DNA of 17,033 bases from WJMD01 sp964596015 (GTDB lineage Bacteria > Joyebacterota > Joyebacteria > Joyebacterales > Joyebacteraceae). The notes below the pieces were generated by a model. That model ran no database searches, had not been told where the DNA came from, and was given only the letters and a program-made list of their open reading frames with translations. The stretch covers positions 1 to 17,033 of the forward strand of contig CAZQSB010000047.1 of the NCBI GenBank assembly GCA_964596015.1, read 5' to 3'. Position numbers and translations under genes: made by a program. Of the stretch, positions 1 to 6,710 are shown piece after piece. Every line of letters begins with the position of its first letter. Within the stretch, counting starts at the first letter, position 1.

Positions 1-185
1 AGGCGACCAGCGGAGTCGACGGTAGCCTGAGGTCGCCGCCGACGGTCACGGACCGCGCCCACGTCGAGAAGCGCCGATGCCCTGAAGCCCTCGAGGCCGG
101 CCGACGGTCGCGAACCGCCGCCACGTCCCTGGCATCCGACCAAGAGAGGACCACTGACTCGGTTTCCACGCATGCGAGGTGTCGA
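1..185. other. Upstream non-coding segment with a degenerate direct repeat
   Basis: I see no credible coding region or clear sigma70 promoter in this leading segment. It contains an imperfect 28-bp direct repeat at 38-65 and 100-127 (24 of 28 positions identical by eye, 62 bp apart, both beginning GCCGACGGTC and ending CCACGTC). The bases before each copy are also loosely alike, with a shared CCTGA block, so this could be the tail of a decayed tandem array or the end of an upstream gene that leaves the window. A GAGGT at 176-180 serves as ribosome binding site for the lipoprotein gene starting at 186. Confidence 0.4.
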
Positions 186-683
186 ATGAACTCAGGAAAG
201 AAGCGAGACCGGGGGCCCGCTCGTCGCGCGGTAGCTCTGCTCTGTGTCGCGGCCCTGGGAGCGGGGCTGGCCGGGTGCGGCTCGATGGCGTGCCGCGTGG
301 CTCCTCCCGCGGGCGCGGGCGACCTCGTGCGGCTCGGGGAGGTGCCGTCGGCGTACTCGCTCGATGTCGAGGTCGTCGACGCCAGAATGGAGCGCGGACG
401 GCTCGTGGTGGAGGTGATGGTGGACGGGGGCTGCGTCGTGGACGATCTGGCTCTCTTCTCGACCGCTTCCTTCCTGGACGCCGTGCCTCCGAGCGTCGAT
501 GTCGTCGTCGCGGCACGCGGCCGGGCCGGATGCGAAGGGGCCTTGAGAAGCGGAGGGCTCTTCGAACTGGGGCCTCTGACCGAGAGGCTGCTTGAGGACG
601 TGCCGCGGGCCCGGAGTCTCGTTCTGAGGGTCCATCCCGCGGCGGGCGGCGAGCCGATGAAGGTATCGACATACAGACTCTAG
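186..683 (+). CDS. Small predicted lipoprotein, function unknown
   Basis: A 165-residue protein with a lipoprotein signal peptide: a basic start (KKRDR, RR), a hydrophobic stretch at about residues 15-28 and a lipobox LAGC with the acylated cysteine at residue 31. It should be exported, lipidated and anchored in the inner or outer membrane; residues after the cysteine are G-S, not D, which by the E. coli rule would favour the outer membrane. The mature part (about 135 residues) looks like a small beta-rich domain with several Val-rich strands and three further cysteines (about residues 35, 79 and 115). I recognise no family. The ATG at 186 is preceded by GAGGT at 176-180. The next gene is about 70 bp downstream, so co-transcription is possible but not shown. 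High GC codon use matches its neighbours. Confidence 0.75.
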   Translation: MNSGKKRDRGPARRAVALLCVAALGAGLAGCGSMACRVAPPAGAGDLVRLGEVPSAYSLDVEVVDARMERGRLVVEVMVDGGCVVDDLALFSTASFLDAVPPSVDVVVAARGRAGCEGALRSGGLFELGPLTERLLEDVPRARSLVLRVHPAAGGEPMKVSTYRL

Positions 684-744
684 AGAGAGGGCGAAACCCC
701 GGCTGCGCCGCGGTCGCGGGCCGGGAGCCATCACATGACGGGAA

Positions 745-750
745 CGGAGG
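745..750 (+). promoter_or_regulatory. Ribosome binding site deciding the start of the glutaredoxin-like gene
   Basis: CGGAGG lies five bases before the ATG at 756. The alternative ATG at 735 has only GGGAG (723-727) before it, so 756 is the preferred start. Confidence 0.55.
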
Positions 751-755
751 CCTTG

Positions 756-1046
756 ATGAGCGAGGCGACAGGAAGAGTCGAGGGTTCGAAGAACGAGCAT
801 CCCTGCAGGTTCTACGGGCTGTCGACGTGTATCTGGTGCAAGAAGACCCGCGAGTTTCTCGAGGAGAACGACATCGCCTTCGATTTCATGTACGTCGACC
901 TCCTCGAAGGTGAGGAGCGGCAGAAGGCCATCGAGGATGTCAGGAAGTGGAACCCCGACGTCAACTTCCCCACGGTCGTCATCGACGACGAGGAGTCCGT
1001 GGTCGGGTTCGATCCCGACAAGCTCAAGGAGAAGCTGGGGATGTGA
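756..1046 (+). CDS. Glutaredoxin-like thiol-disulfide oxidoreductase (CxxC)
   Basis: A 96-residue glutaredoxin/NrdH-type protein of the thioredoxin fold. The active site is C-I-W-C at residues 25-28, after a YGLST strand end, and the conserved cis-proline is in the later NFPTVVID motif; the GF(D) near the end matches the glutaredoxin last strand and helix. It should act in the cytoplasm as a small dithiol carrier for a reductase, such as ribonucleotide reductase or a peroxidase. The next gene, 27 bp downstream, encodes a ferredoxin:disulfide reductase catalytic subunit fused to rubredoxin, which suggests that this protein is its electron acceptor (inference from context and from known pairing of FTR-type reductases with thioredoxin-fold partners). 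An in-frame ATG at 735 would add seven residues. No glutathione-binding signature was assessed, so the reductant is not fixed by sequence alone. Confidence 0.85.
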   Translation: MSEATGRVEGSKNEHPCRFYGLSTCIWCKKTREFLEENDIAFDFMYVDLLEGEERQKAIEDVRKWNPDVNFPTVVIDDEESVVGFDPDKLKEKLGM

Positions 1047-1073
1047 GTGCTTCCGTGAGGAGAGGGTGAAGCC

Positions 1074-1589
1074 ATGAACGAACCGGGGAACGTCACGGAC
1101 GAGATGATCGACGAGCTGTACGAGCGCCTCGACCGGGAGGCCGAGGAAGGCGGTTATCACCTCAATCCGGACAGGGAGTTCGTGCGAGGGCTCGTCCGGG
1201 GGCTTCTGCAGAACGTCACCCGGTACGGGTATCAGTCGTGCCCGTGCCGTCTGGCCGAGGGCGACAAGATCGAGGACCTCGACATCATCTGTCCGTGCGA
1301 CTATCGCGATCCGGATCTTGCGGATTACGGCACGTGCTACTGCGCGCTCTACGTCACCGAAGACGTCCTTCGGGGGGAGCGCGAGCTCCGGTCGATCCCG
1401 GAGAGACGTCCCGAGAGGGACGAGAGGGCGCAGCACAGGCCGACTCGCCCCTCCGGCGGGCAGCCCGGCGAGCCGAAGCTCCCCGTATGGCGCTGCCGGG
1501 TGTGCGGGTATCTCTGCGCGCGCGACACACCGCCCGAGGTGTGCCCTGTGTGCAAGGCGAAGAAGGACCGTTTCGAGAGGTTCTGGTAA
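1074..1589 (+). CDS. Ferredoxin:thioredoxin reductase-type catalytic subunit fused to a rubredoxin domain
   Basis: A 171-residue two-domain redox protein. Residues about 1-100 are the FTR catalytic domain: C56-P-C58, C73-P-C75 and C88-Y-C90 are the six cysteines that in this family hold a [4Fe-4S] cluster and the redox-active disulfide. Spacing is CPC-X14-CPC-X12-CYC rather than the CPC-X16-CPC-X8-CHC of plant and cyanobacterial FTR, and the histidine of CHC is tyrosine here. A charged Pro/Arg/Glu-rich linker (about 105-137) leads to a C-terminal rubredoxin-like domain with C141-RV-C144-GY and C157-PV-C160, the four iron ligands, ending in DRFERFW. No FTR variable subunit is nearby, as expected for the ferredoxin:disulfide reductases of anaerobic bacteria and archaea. 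Electrons probably run from ferredoxin (perhaps through the rubredoxin) to the cluster and on to the glutaredoxin-like protein encoded just upstream. ATG 1074 follows GAGGAGAGG at 1057-1065. Confidence 0.9.
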   Translation: MNEPGNVTDEMIDELYERLDREAEEGGYHLNPDREFVRGLVRGLLQNVTRYGYQSCPCRLAEGDKIEDLDIICPCDYRDPDLADYGTCYCALYVTEDVLRGERELRSIPERRPERDERAQHRPTRPSGGQPGEPKLPVWRCRVCGYLCARDTPPEVCPVCKAKKDRFERFW

Positions 1590-1605
1590 CAGGGAGGCCG
1601 TCGCA

Positions 1606-2013
1606 GTGACGAGAGAGCACCAACGAAGCGACAGCGGCTCCGAAGCCGATGCTCTGCAGGAGGAGCTGGACCGGTTCCGCCGCGAGAAGGAGGAGATCAG
1701 ACGTATCGTCGGGGGGATCGGCGGCGCGGCATCGAAGAGAAGGGACAGGACCTGGAACATACTCTTCATCGCCGCGATCGTGTTCCTGCTGCTTCTCGAC
1801 GTCGCCCGGCACGTTCTCGACTGGCGGATCCCCATTCCGCCGCTCTTCTCCATCGAGCTCGGCGTGCTCCTGGTCTCGGTCAAGATCATCTGGATGATCC
1901 ACAAGCAGACGCGCATCGAGCACTTCCAGTTCTGGATCCTCAACTCCATCGAGTTCCGTCTGACGGACATGTCAAAGCGGATCCGCGAGATCGAACAGAA
2001 CATGAGCTCCTGA
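1606..2013 (+). CDS. Small membrane protein with N-terminal coiled coil, function unknown
   Basis: A 135-residue protein read from GTG at 1606, chosen because AGGGAGG (1591-1597) sits eight bases upstream; longer readings of the frame run back across the FTR-rubredoxin gene and are rejected. Residues about 12-36 are a charged coiled-coil segment (EELDRFRREKEEIRRI). Two membrane segments follow: about 46-66 (LFIAAIVFLLLLDVA) and about 77-97 (FSIELGVLLVSVKIIWMI). The C-terminal 35 residues are again amphipathic and charged. It has no recognisable catalytic motif or cysteines, so a direct redox role is unlikely. It lies 16 bp after the FTR-rubredoxin gene and 30 bp before rpiA, so it may be co-transcribed with both. 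I recognise no family. Confidence 0.75.
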   Translation: MTREHQRSDSGSEADALQEELDRFRREKEEIRRIVGGIGGAASKRRDRTWNILFIAAIVFLLLLDVARHVLDWRIPIPPLFSIELGVLLVSVKIIWMIHKQTRIEHFQFWILNSIEFRLTDMSKRIREIEQNMSS

Positions 2014-2043
2014 GCGCCCGCGGTCGAGGGAGGCGGATGCGTC

Positions 2044-2733
2044 ATGGATACCGACGAGCTGAAACGCGCCGCGGCCCACGCGGCGCTCGAACACGTCGAG
2101 AGCGGGCAGCGCCTCGGTCTGGGTTCCGGGTCGACCGTCGCCTTCTTCGTGGCGCTGCTCGCCGGCCGTGTGAAGTCGGGAGAGCTCCACGGACTCGTGA
2201 GCGTGCCGACCTCCCGTGAGACCGAGCGGCTGGCCGCCGAGGCCGAACTCACCGTCGCGTCGCTGGACGACTTTCCCGAGCTCGACCTGACGGTCGACGG
2301 CGCCGACGAGTTCACGCCGGGCCTCGATCTTGTGAAGGGGCTCGGCGGGGCGCTTCTCAGGGAGAAGGTCGTGGCGAGCGCCAGCCGGCGGCTCGTCATC
2401 ATCGTGGACGCCTCGAAACGGGTCGGAAGGCTCGGGGAGAGCAAGCCTATCCCGGTGGAGGTTCTTCCTTTCGCGCGGACGCCCGTGCTCGAGCGGCTGC
2501 GCGAGCTGGGCGGGGAGCCTCGCCTGCGTGGCGGCGACGTCCCTTTCGTCACCGACCAGGGCAACTGGATCCTCGACTGCCGCTTCGGTCCGATTGAGAA
2601 CCCCGTGAAGCTCGCGACCGCGCTCGACGCGGTCCCGGGCGTGCTCGAGCACGGGCTCTTCCTCGGCATGGTCGATGTCGTGTTCGAGGCCGGCGAGGAC
2701 GGTGTGACCACCTGGAAGAAGGAGGAGCGATGA
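2044..2733 (+). CDS. rpiA: Ribose-5-phosphate isomerase A
   Basis: A 229-residue enzyme that interconverts ribose 5-phosphate and ribulose 5-phosphate in the non-oxidative pentose-phosphate pathway. All family motifs are present: phosphate-binding GLGSGST (residues 25-31), VDGADE (84-89), KGLGGALLREK (98-108), then TDQGN and GVLEHGLF near the end. The catalytic residues of E. coli RpiA (D81, D84, K94, E103) correspond to D85, D88, K98 and E107. Length is normal for the family (about 220-235). ATG 2044 follows a GAGGGAGGCGG purine stretch at 2026-2036. The stop overlaps the start of gnd by four bases (ATGA), implying translational coupling with the rest of the pentose-phosphate operon. This gene supplies the exit to ribose 5-phosphate for nucleotide synthesis from the ribulose 5-phosphate made by gnd. 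Confidence 0.97.
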   Translation: MDTDELKRAAAHAALEHVESGQRLGLGSGSTVAFFVALLAGRVKSGELHGLVSVPTSRETERLAAEAELTVASLDDFPELDLTVDGADEFTPGLDLVKGLGGALLREKVVASASRRLVIIVDASKRVGRLGESKPIPVEVLPFARTPVLERLRELGGEPRLRGGDVPFVTDQGNWILDCRFGPIENPVKLATALDAVPGVLEHGLFLGMVDVVFEAGEDGVTTWKKEER

Positions 2734-3677
2734 AGGTCGGCATGGTCGGACTCGGTCGGATGGGGGGCGACATGGCGCGTCGTCTGCTGCGCGGCGGCCA
2801 CGAACTCTTCGTTTTCGACCCCGACTCGGCGGCCGTCGAGGACGTGGTCGAGGAGGGAGCCGTGGGTTCCCAGGCGCTCTCCGAGCTCGTGGAACTCCTG
2901 TCGCCGCCTCGGGTCGTCTGGGTCATGGTTCCGGCGGGGGAGGTCACGGGAGGCGTGGTCGAGTCGCTGCTCGAGCTTCTCTCTCCGGGGGATATCATCG
3001 TCGACGGAGGGAACTCCTTCTACGGCGACTCGATGACCCGCGCCGACGCCGCCCGGGAACGCGACATCGCCTTCCTCGACGTCGGAACGAGCGGCGGAGT
3101 CTGGGGCCTGGAGGAGGGATACAGTCTGATGGTCGGCGGTCCCCGGGATGTCGCGGAGTCGATGGCCCCGGTGTTCGAGACGCTGGCGCCCGGTCCCGAC
3201 AGGGGATGGGGCCACGTCGGGCCGAGCGGCGCCGGTCACTTCGTGAAGATGGTCCACAACGGCATCGAGTACGGCATGATGGAGGCGATCGCCGAGGGCT
3301 TCGAGCTGATGGACGCGAAGGAGGACTTCGGGCTCGACCTCGCCGAGGTCGCGCGCATCTGGCGGGACGGGAGCGTCGTCCGCTCCTGGCTCCTCGACCT
3401 GACCGCCAACGCGCTCGCGGACGATCCGTCGCTCGCCGAGATCCGCGGCTGGGTGGCCGACTCGGGCGAGGGGCGCTGGAGCGTCAAGGAGGCCGTCGAC
3501 CTGGGTGTGCCGGCCCCGGTCATCGCCCTGGCGCTCGATCGGAGATTCCGCTCGCGGAGCGACGACCCGTTCGGCGAACGACTCCTGGCGGCGCTCCGGA
3601 ACGAGTTCGGAGGTCATGCCGTGAAGGAGTCCGGTTCGGACGAGGACGAGAACGGGAAGCCGAAGGAGGGGGTGTGA
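2730..3677 (+). CDS. gnd: 6-phosphogluconate dehydrogenase, short decarboxylating type
   Basis: A 315-residue enzyme that oxidises and decarboxylates 6-phosphogluconate to ribulose 5-phosphate. The N-terminal Rossmann motif is GLGRMG (residues 7-12), followed by D-G-G-N-S (92-96) and the substrate and catalytic segment SGAGHFVKMVHNGIEYGMM with K173, H176 and N177. The protein is about 150 residues shorter than the classic dimeric E. coli-type enzyme and matches the short YqeC/GndA-type class, whose characterised members often prefer NAD+. The start of the first strand ends in FVFDPD at about residues 28-33, an acidic residue at the end of beta-2 that is commonly seen with NAD+ preference (inference). 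A terminal charged tail (residues 293-315) looks disordered. AAGGAGG at 2719-2725 precedes the ATG. It overlaps rpiA by four bases and zwf by one base (TGATG). Confidence 0.95.
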   Translation: MKVGMVGLGRMGGDMARRLLRGGHELFVFDPDSAAVEDVVEEGAVGSQALSELVELLSPPRVVWVMVPAGEVTGGVVESLLELLSPGDIIVDGGNSFYGDSMTRADAARERDIAFLDVGTSGGVWGLEEGYSLMVGGPRDVAESMAPVFETLAPGPDRGWGHVGPSGAGHFVKMVHNGIEYGMMEAIAEGFELMDAKEDFGLDLAEVARIWRDGSVVRSWLLDLTANALADDPSLAEIRGWVADSGEGRWSVKEAVDLGVPAPVIALALDRRFRSRSDDPFGERLLAALRNEFGGHAVKESGSDEDENGKPKEGV

Positions 3678-5143
3678 TGCCCGAGAGACCATGCACGCTC
3701 GTCATCTTCGGAGCTTCCGGCGACCTGACGCGGCGCAAACTCGTGCCGGCGCTGCTGAGTCTCGAGCGGAAACGGCGTCTGCCGGACGGGCTCCGCGTGG
3801 TCGGCTTCGCCGACACGGACTGGGACGACGACGGCTTCCGAAGCGCGATGCGCGACGCCGTCTCGGAACACGCCGGAGTCGAGGCCGCAGGGGAGGCGTG
3901 GCAGACCCTCAGCGGGAGATTGTCGTACATCCAGGGCGATTTCATGAAGCTCGATGACTGTCGCTGCCTGGCGGAGGAACTCGAGAAGATCGAGGGCGAA
4001 CGCGTAGACCGCGTGTATTACCTGGCGACCTCGCCCGATTTCTACACCGACATCGTTGAGCACATCGCGGCGACGGGCATGACCTCGGAGGAGGAAGGGT
4101 CACGCAGGGTCGTCGTCGAGAAGCCGTTCGGGCGCGACCTCGAGTCCGCGCGAAAACTCAACAGTGCGCTCCATGCGACGGTCTCGGAGGACCAGATCTA
4201 CAGGATGGACCATTATCTCGGGAAGGAAACGGTCCAGAACATCCTGGTCTTCCGCTTCGCGAACGCCATCTTCGAGCCGGTCTGGAACAGGAACTACATC
4301 TCGAGCGTTCAGGTCACCGTGGCCGAGACGCTGGGTGTCGGGCACCGGGCGGCGTACTACGACGGCGCGGGCGTCTTCAGGGACATGTTTCAGAACCACA
4401 TCCTCCAGCTCGTCGCTCTGGTCGCGATGGAGCCGCCCGCGAGCTTCGATGCGGACGCCATCCGGAATGAGAAGGTCAAGGTCTTCTCGGCCCTTCGCCG
4501 CCTTGAAGAAGGCGAAGCGGCGCATCACTCGGTGGCGGCGCGGTACGCGGGGTATCGCGACGAGGAGGACGTCCCGCCCGACTCGACGACGCCGACCTTC
4601 GCCGCGCTCAGGACCTTCGTCGACAACTGGCGGTGGCAGGGTGTTCCGTTCTACCTACGCTCGGGAAAGAAGCTCGCGAGAAAGACGTCGCAGATCCTCA
4701 TCGAGTTCAGGTGTCCGCCGCACGTGATGTTCCCCCTCCCGCCCGACCACGTTCCGACCCACAACATACTCGCTCTCTGTATCCAGCCGGACGAGGGCAT
4801 CCATCTCCGCTTCGAGGCGAAGGTCCCGGACACGCCGGCCGACATGCGTTCCGTCGACATGGAGTTCCATTACTCCGACTCCTTCGGAGAGTCGGCCATA
4901 CCGGAGGCATACGAGCGACTCCTTCTGGACGCGCTGACCGGGGACCCGTCGCTCTTCACGCGGGCGGACGGCGTCGAACTCGAGTGGTCGTTCGTCGACC
5001 CGCTCATCAGGTACTGGGAGGGCGCCGGGCGTTCGCGGATCGGGGAGTACGAAGGTGGAACATGGGGTCCGCGAGAGTCGGACGAACTCGTCGCCGAGGA
5101 CCACCGGTCCTGGCTCAGGGGCTGCGCCGCGACGCATGACTAG
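3677..5143 (+). CDS. zwf: Glucose-6-phosphate 1-dehydrogenase
   Basis: A 488-residue enzyme that oxidises glucose 6-phosphate to 6-phosphogluconolactone, the first step of the oxidative pentose-phosphate pathway. Nucleotide-binding GASGDLT is at residues 12-18, EKPFGRD begins at 148, and the substrate signature R-M-D-H-Y-L-G-K-E spans 176-184 (I to M at its second position). The general base histidine is H241 in FQNH, matching H240 of the Leuconostoc enzyme. THNILALCIQPDEGI in the C-terminal beta-sheet domain is also typical. Length is usual (about 480-510). The ATG at 3677 shares its first base with the gnd stop and follows GAAGGAGG (3662-3669); longer in-frame readings run back through gnd and are not supported. 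The end overlaps pgl by eight bases, so zwf and pgl, consecutive steps, are coupled. Confidence 0.97.
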   Translation: MPERPCTLVIFGASGDLTRRKLVPALLSLERKRRLPDGLRVVGFADTDWDDDGFRSAMRDAVSEHAGVEAAGEAWQTLSGRLSYIQGDFMKLDDCRCLAEELEKIEGERVDRVYYLATSPDFYTDIVEHIAATGMTSEEEGSRRVVVEKPFGRDLESARKLNSALHATVSEDQIYRMDHYLGKETVQNILVFRFANAIFEPVWNRNYISSVQVTVAETLGVGHRAAYYDGAGVFRDMFQNHILQLVALVAMEPPASFDADAIRNEKVKVFSALRRLEEGEAAHHSVAARYAGYRDEEDVPPDSTTPTFAALRTFVDNWRWQGVPFYLRSGKKLARKTSQILIEFRCPPHVMFPLPPDHVPTHNILALCIQPDEGIHLRFEAKVPDTPADMRSVDMEFHYSDSFGESAIPEAYERLLLDALTGDPSLFTRADGVELEWSFVDPLIRYWEGAGRSRIGEYEGGTWGPRESDELVAEDHRSWLRGCAATHD

Positions 5144-5885
5144 ACAACAACGGATCATCGTGGTTCCGGACGGTCGGGGACCCGACGAGGCGGCGGAGCG
5201 CATCGCTGCCTTCATCCGTTCGCTTCCCGGCGACGAGGTCCGGCTCTGCCTGTCCGGGGGCTCGACGCCCACCGGGGTCTACCGCCGGCTGTCTGACCGG
5301 TCGGATATCGACTGGGCCCGCCTGCGCTTCTTCTGGGGCGACGAACGGGCCGTGTCCCCGGCATCCGACGAGAGCAACTACGGTCTCGCCCGGGAGACCC
5401 TCCTCGAACCCGTCGGCGCCGCTCCTGAGCGGGTGCACCGTATCCTCGCTGAGAAGGGCGCAGAAGCCGCCGCTTCCCTCTATGACAGAACGCTCAGGGC
5501 TCACGTCGGAACCCGGTCCGGCCCGCTCTTCGACCTGGTGCTCCTCGGCATCGGCACCGACGGCCACACGGCGTCGCTCTTCCCGGGAAGGGAGTCGGAG
5601 TGGGACGGGGAGCGCCTGGCCTTCGCGACCGACGGAGGCGAAGGACGGGGACTCCGCGTCTCATTGACGCCGGCGGCCCTTTCGGACGCGAGAGAGGTCT
5701 GGGTATTGGCATTCGGCGCTGAGAAGTCGGACATCGTGAGAGAGGCACTCGACGCCGGACGCGGGCGCGCGCTCCCGACCGACCGGATCGGTCCGCGGTC
5801 CGGGGGGGTGCTGTGGCTCCTCGACGCGTCGTCGGCCTCGGAACTCGACAGAGGAGGTTCACCGCATGATGAAACCCCTGCCTGA
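5136..5885 (+). CDS. pgl: 6-phosphogluconolactonase
   Basis: A 249-residue DevB-type lactonase that hydrolyses 6-phosphogluconolactone to 6-phosphogluconate, linking zwf to gnd. The family motifs are visible: SGGSTP (residues 40-45), WGDER (67-71) and LGIGTDGHTASLFP (137-150). The start ATG at 5136 overlaps the last eight bases of zwf; an earlier in-frame ATG at 5055 lies deep within zwf and would add 27 unconserved residues. The last ~15 residues (SASELDRGGSPHDETPA) look like an unconserved tail and overlap the next gene by 20 bases, carrying that gene's ribosome binding site. Together with rpiA, gnd and zwf this completes the oxidative branch in one operon. Confidence 0.95.
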   Translation: MTRQQRIIVVPDGRGPDEAAERIAAFIRSLPGDEVRLCLSGGSTPTGVYRRLSDRSDIDWARLRFFWGDERAVSPASDESNYGLARETLLEPVGAAPERVHRILAEKGAEAAASLYDRTLRAHVGTRSGPLFDLVLLGIGTDGHTASLFPGRESEWDGERLAFATDGGEGRGLRVSLTPAALSDAREVWVLAFGAEKSDIVREALDAGRGRALPTDRIGPRSGGVLWLLDASSASELDRGGSPHDETPA

Positions 5886-6660
5886 CAGGGAAGCGATCGT
5901 GAGAGCGCTCGTGGAGCGTCTCGAGCCGCTTCCCCACGTGGACGCACTGTGGGAAGGCGGCGCCGCCGCCTTCGACCGGGTCGACCAGTGGTCCGATCTC
6001 GATCTTCAGACCGTCTGCGAGGACGACCGCGTCGAGGAGACGCTCGAGGCGGCGCGCGAGGCTCTCGAGGCCCTGGCGCCCATAGAGCTCATGTTCCGCA
6101 TGCCGGAGCCCGCGTGGCACGGACACTCGCAGGTGTTCTGGCGTCTCGAAGGCGCGAGCCCCTTTCATCTCATAGACTTCTGCGTCATCAAGCGCTCGGC
6201 CGAGGACAAGTTCCTCGAGCCTGAGATGCACGGGCGCCCGACGGTGCATTTCGACAAGACGGGCGTGGCGAAGCCCGCGTCGTTCGACGCGGTCGCGCAC
6301 CGCGAAGCCCTCCGGCAACGGCTGGCGACGCTTCGTACGGTGTTCGGGCTCTTCGGGAGAGTGATGGTCGAGAAGGAGATCCGCCGCGGCAACGGCATCG
6401 AGGCGGTCACCTACTTCCACGGGACGACGCTGCGTCCTCTCATCGAGGTCCTCCGCATGAAGTATGCGCCCGCGCAGCACCGGTTCCACACACGCTACGT
6501 GTACTACGACTTCCCGCCGGACGTCGTGAAGAGGCTCGAGCGGATGTTCTTCGTATCCGACCTTCAGGAGCTCAGGGAGCGTCTCGATGACGCCGTCGCC
6601 TGGTTCGACGAGGCGGCCGCGGAGGCCGAGGATGTTCTCGGGCCTCCGGAGGCGAACTGA
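5866..6660 (+). CDS. Nucleotidyltransferase-like protein, function unknown
   Basis: A 264-residue protein with hallmarks of the nucleotidyltransferase (Pol beta / aminoglycoside adenylyltransferase-like) fold: G31-G32, then S43-D44-L45-D46-L47 at the usual spacing for the first two metal-binding acids, and a candidate third acid D104 in HLIDFCVI. The second half is helical, as in antibiotic or minimal nucleotidyltransferases. It may transfer a nucleotide to a small molecule or protein, but the substrate cannot be read from sequence; a degenerate, non-catalytic member is also possible. ATG 5866 (a second ATG is at 5869) follows GAGGAGG at 5850-5856, inside the end of pgl, with a 20-base overlap, so it looks like the final gene of the pentose-phosphate operon. 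No matching HEPN or MNT partner is adjacent, which argues against a simple toxin-antitoxin pair. Confidence 0.7.
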   Translation: MMKPLPDREAIVRALVERLEPLPHVDALWEGGAAAFDRVDQWSDLDLQTVCEDDRVEETLEAAREALEALAPIELMFRMPEPAWHGHSQVFWRLEGASPFHLIDFCVIKRSAEDKFLEPEMHGRPTVHFDKTGVAKPASFDAVAHREALRQRLATLRTVFGLFGRVMVEKEIRRGNGIEAVTYFHGTTLRPLIEVLRMKYAPAQHRFHTRYVYYDFPPDVVKRLERMFFVSDLQELRERLDDAVAWFDEAAAEAEDVLGPPEAN

Positions 6661-6710
6661 CGGCGTGGCAGGAGACCCGGCCGGTTTACCGAGGGAGAGG
6701 AGGAATAGTC

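Noticed and set aside
192..3692. Open frame of 1166 codons on the - strand
   Set aside because: It lies antisense to the lipoprotein, Grx-like, FTR-rubredoxin, membrane protein, rpiA and gnd genes, all well supported on the + strand. Long stop-free antisense frames are expected at this GC content, and its translation shows no recognisable domain.
5866..6660. Toxin-antitoxin (MNT/HEPN) pair
   Set aside because: Only the nucleotidyltransferase-like gene is present, it is larger than MNT antitoxins, and no HEPN partner is adjacent.
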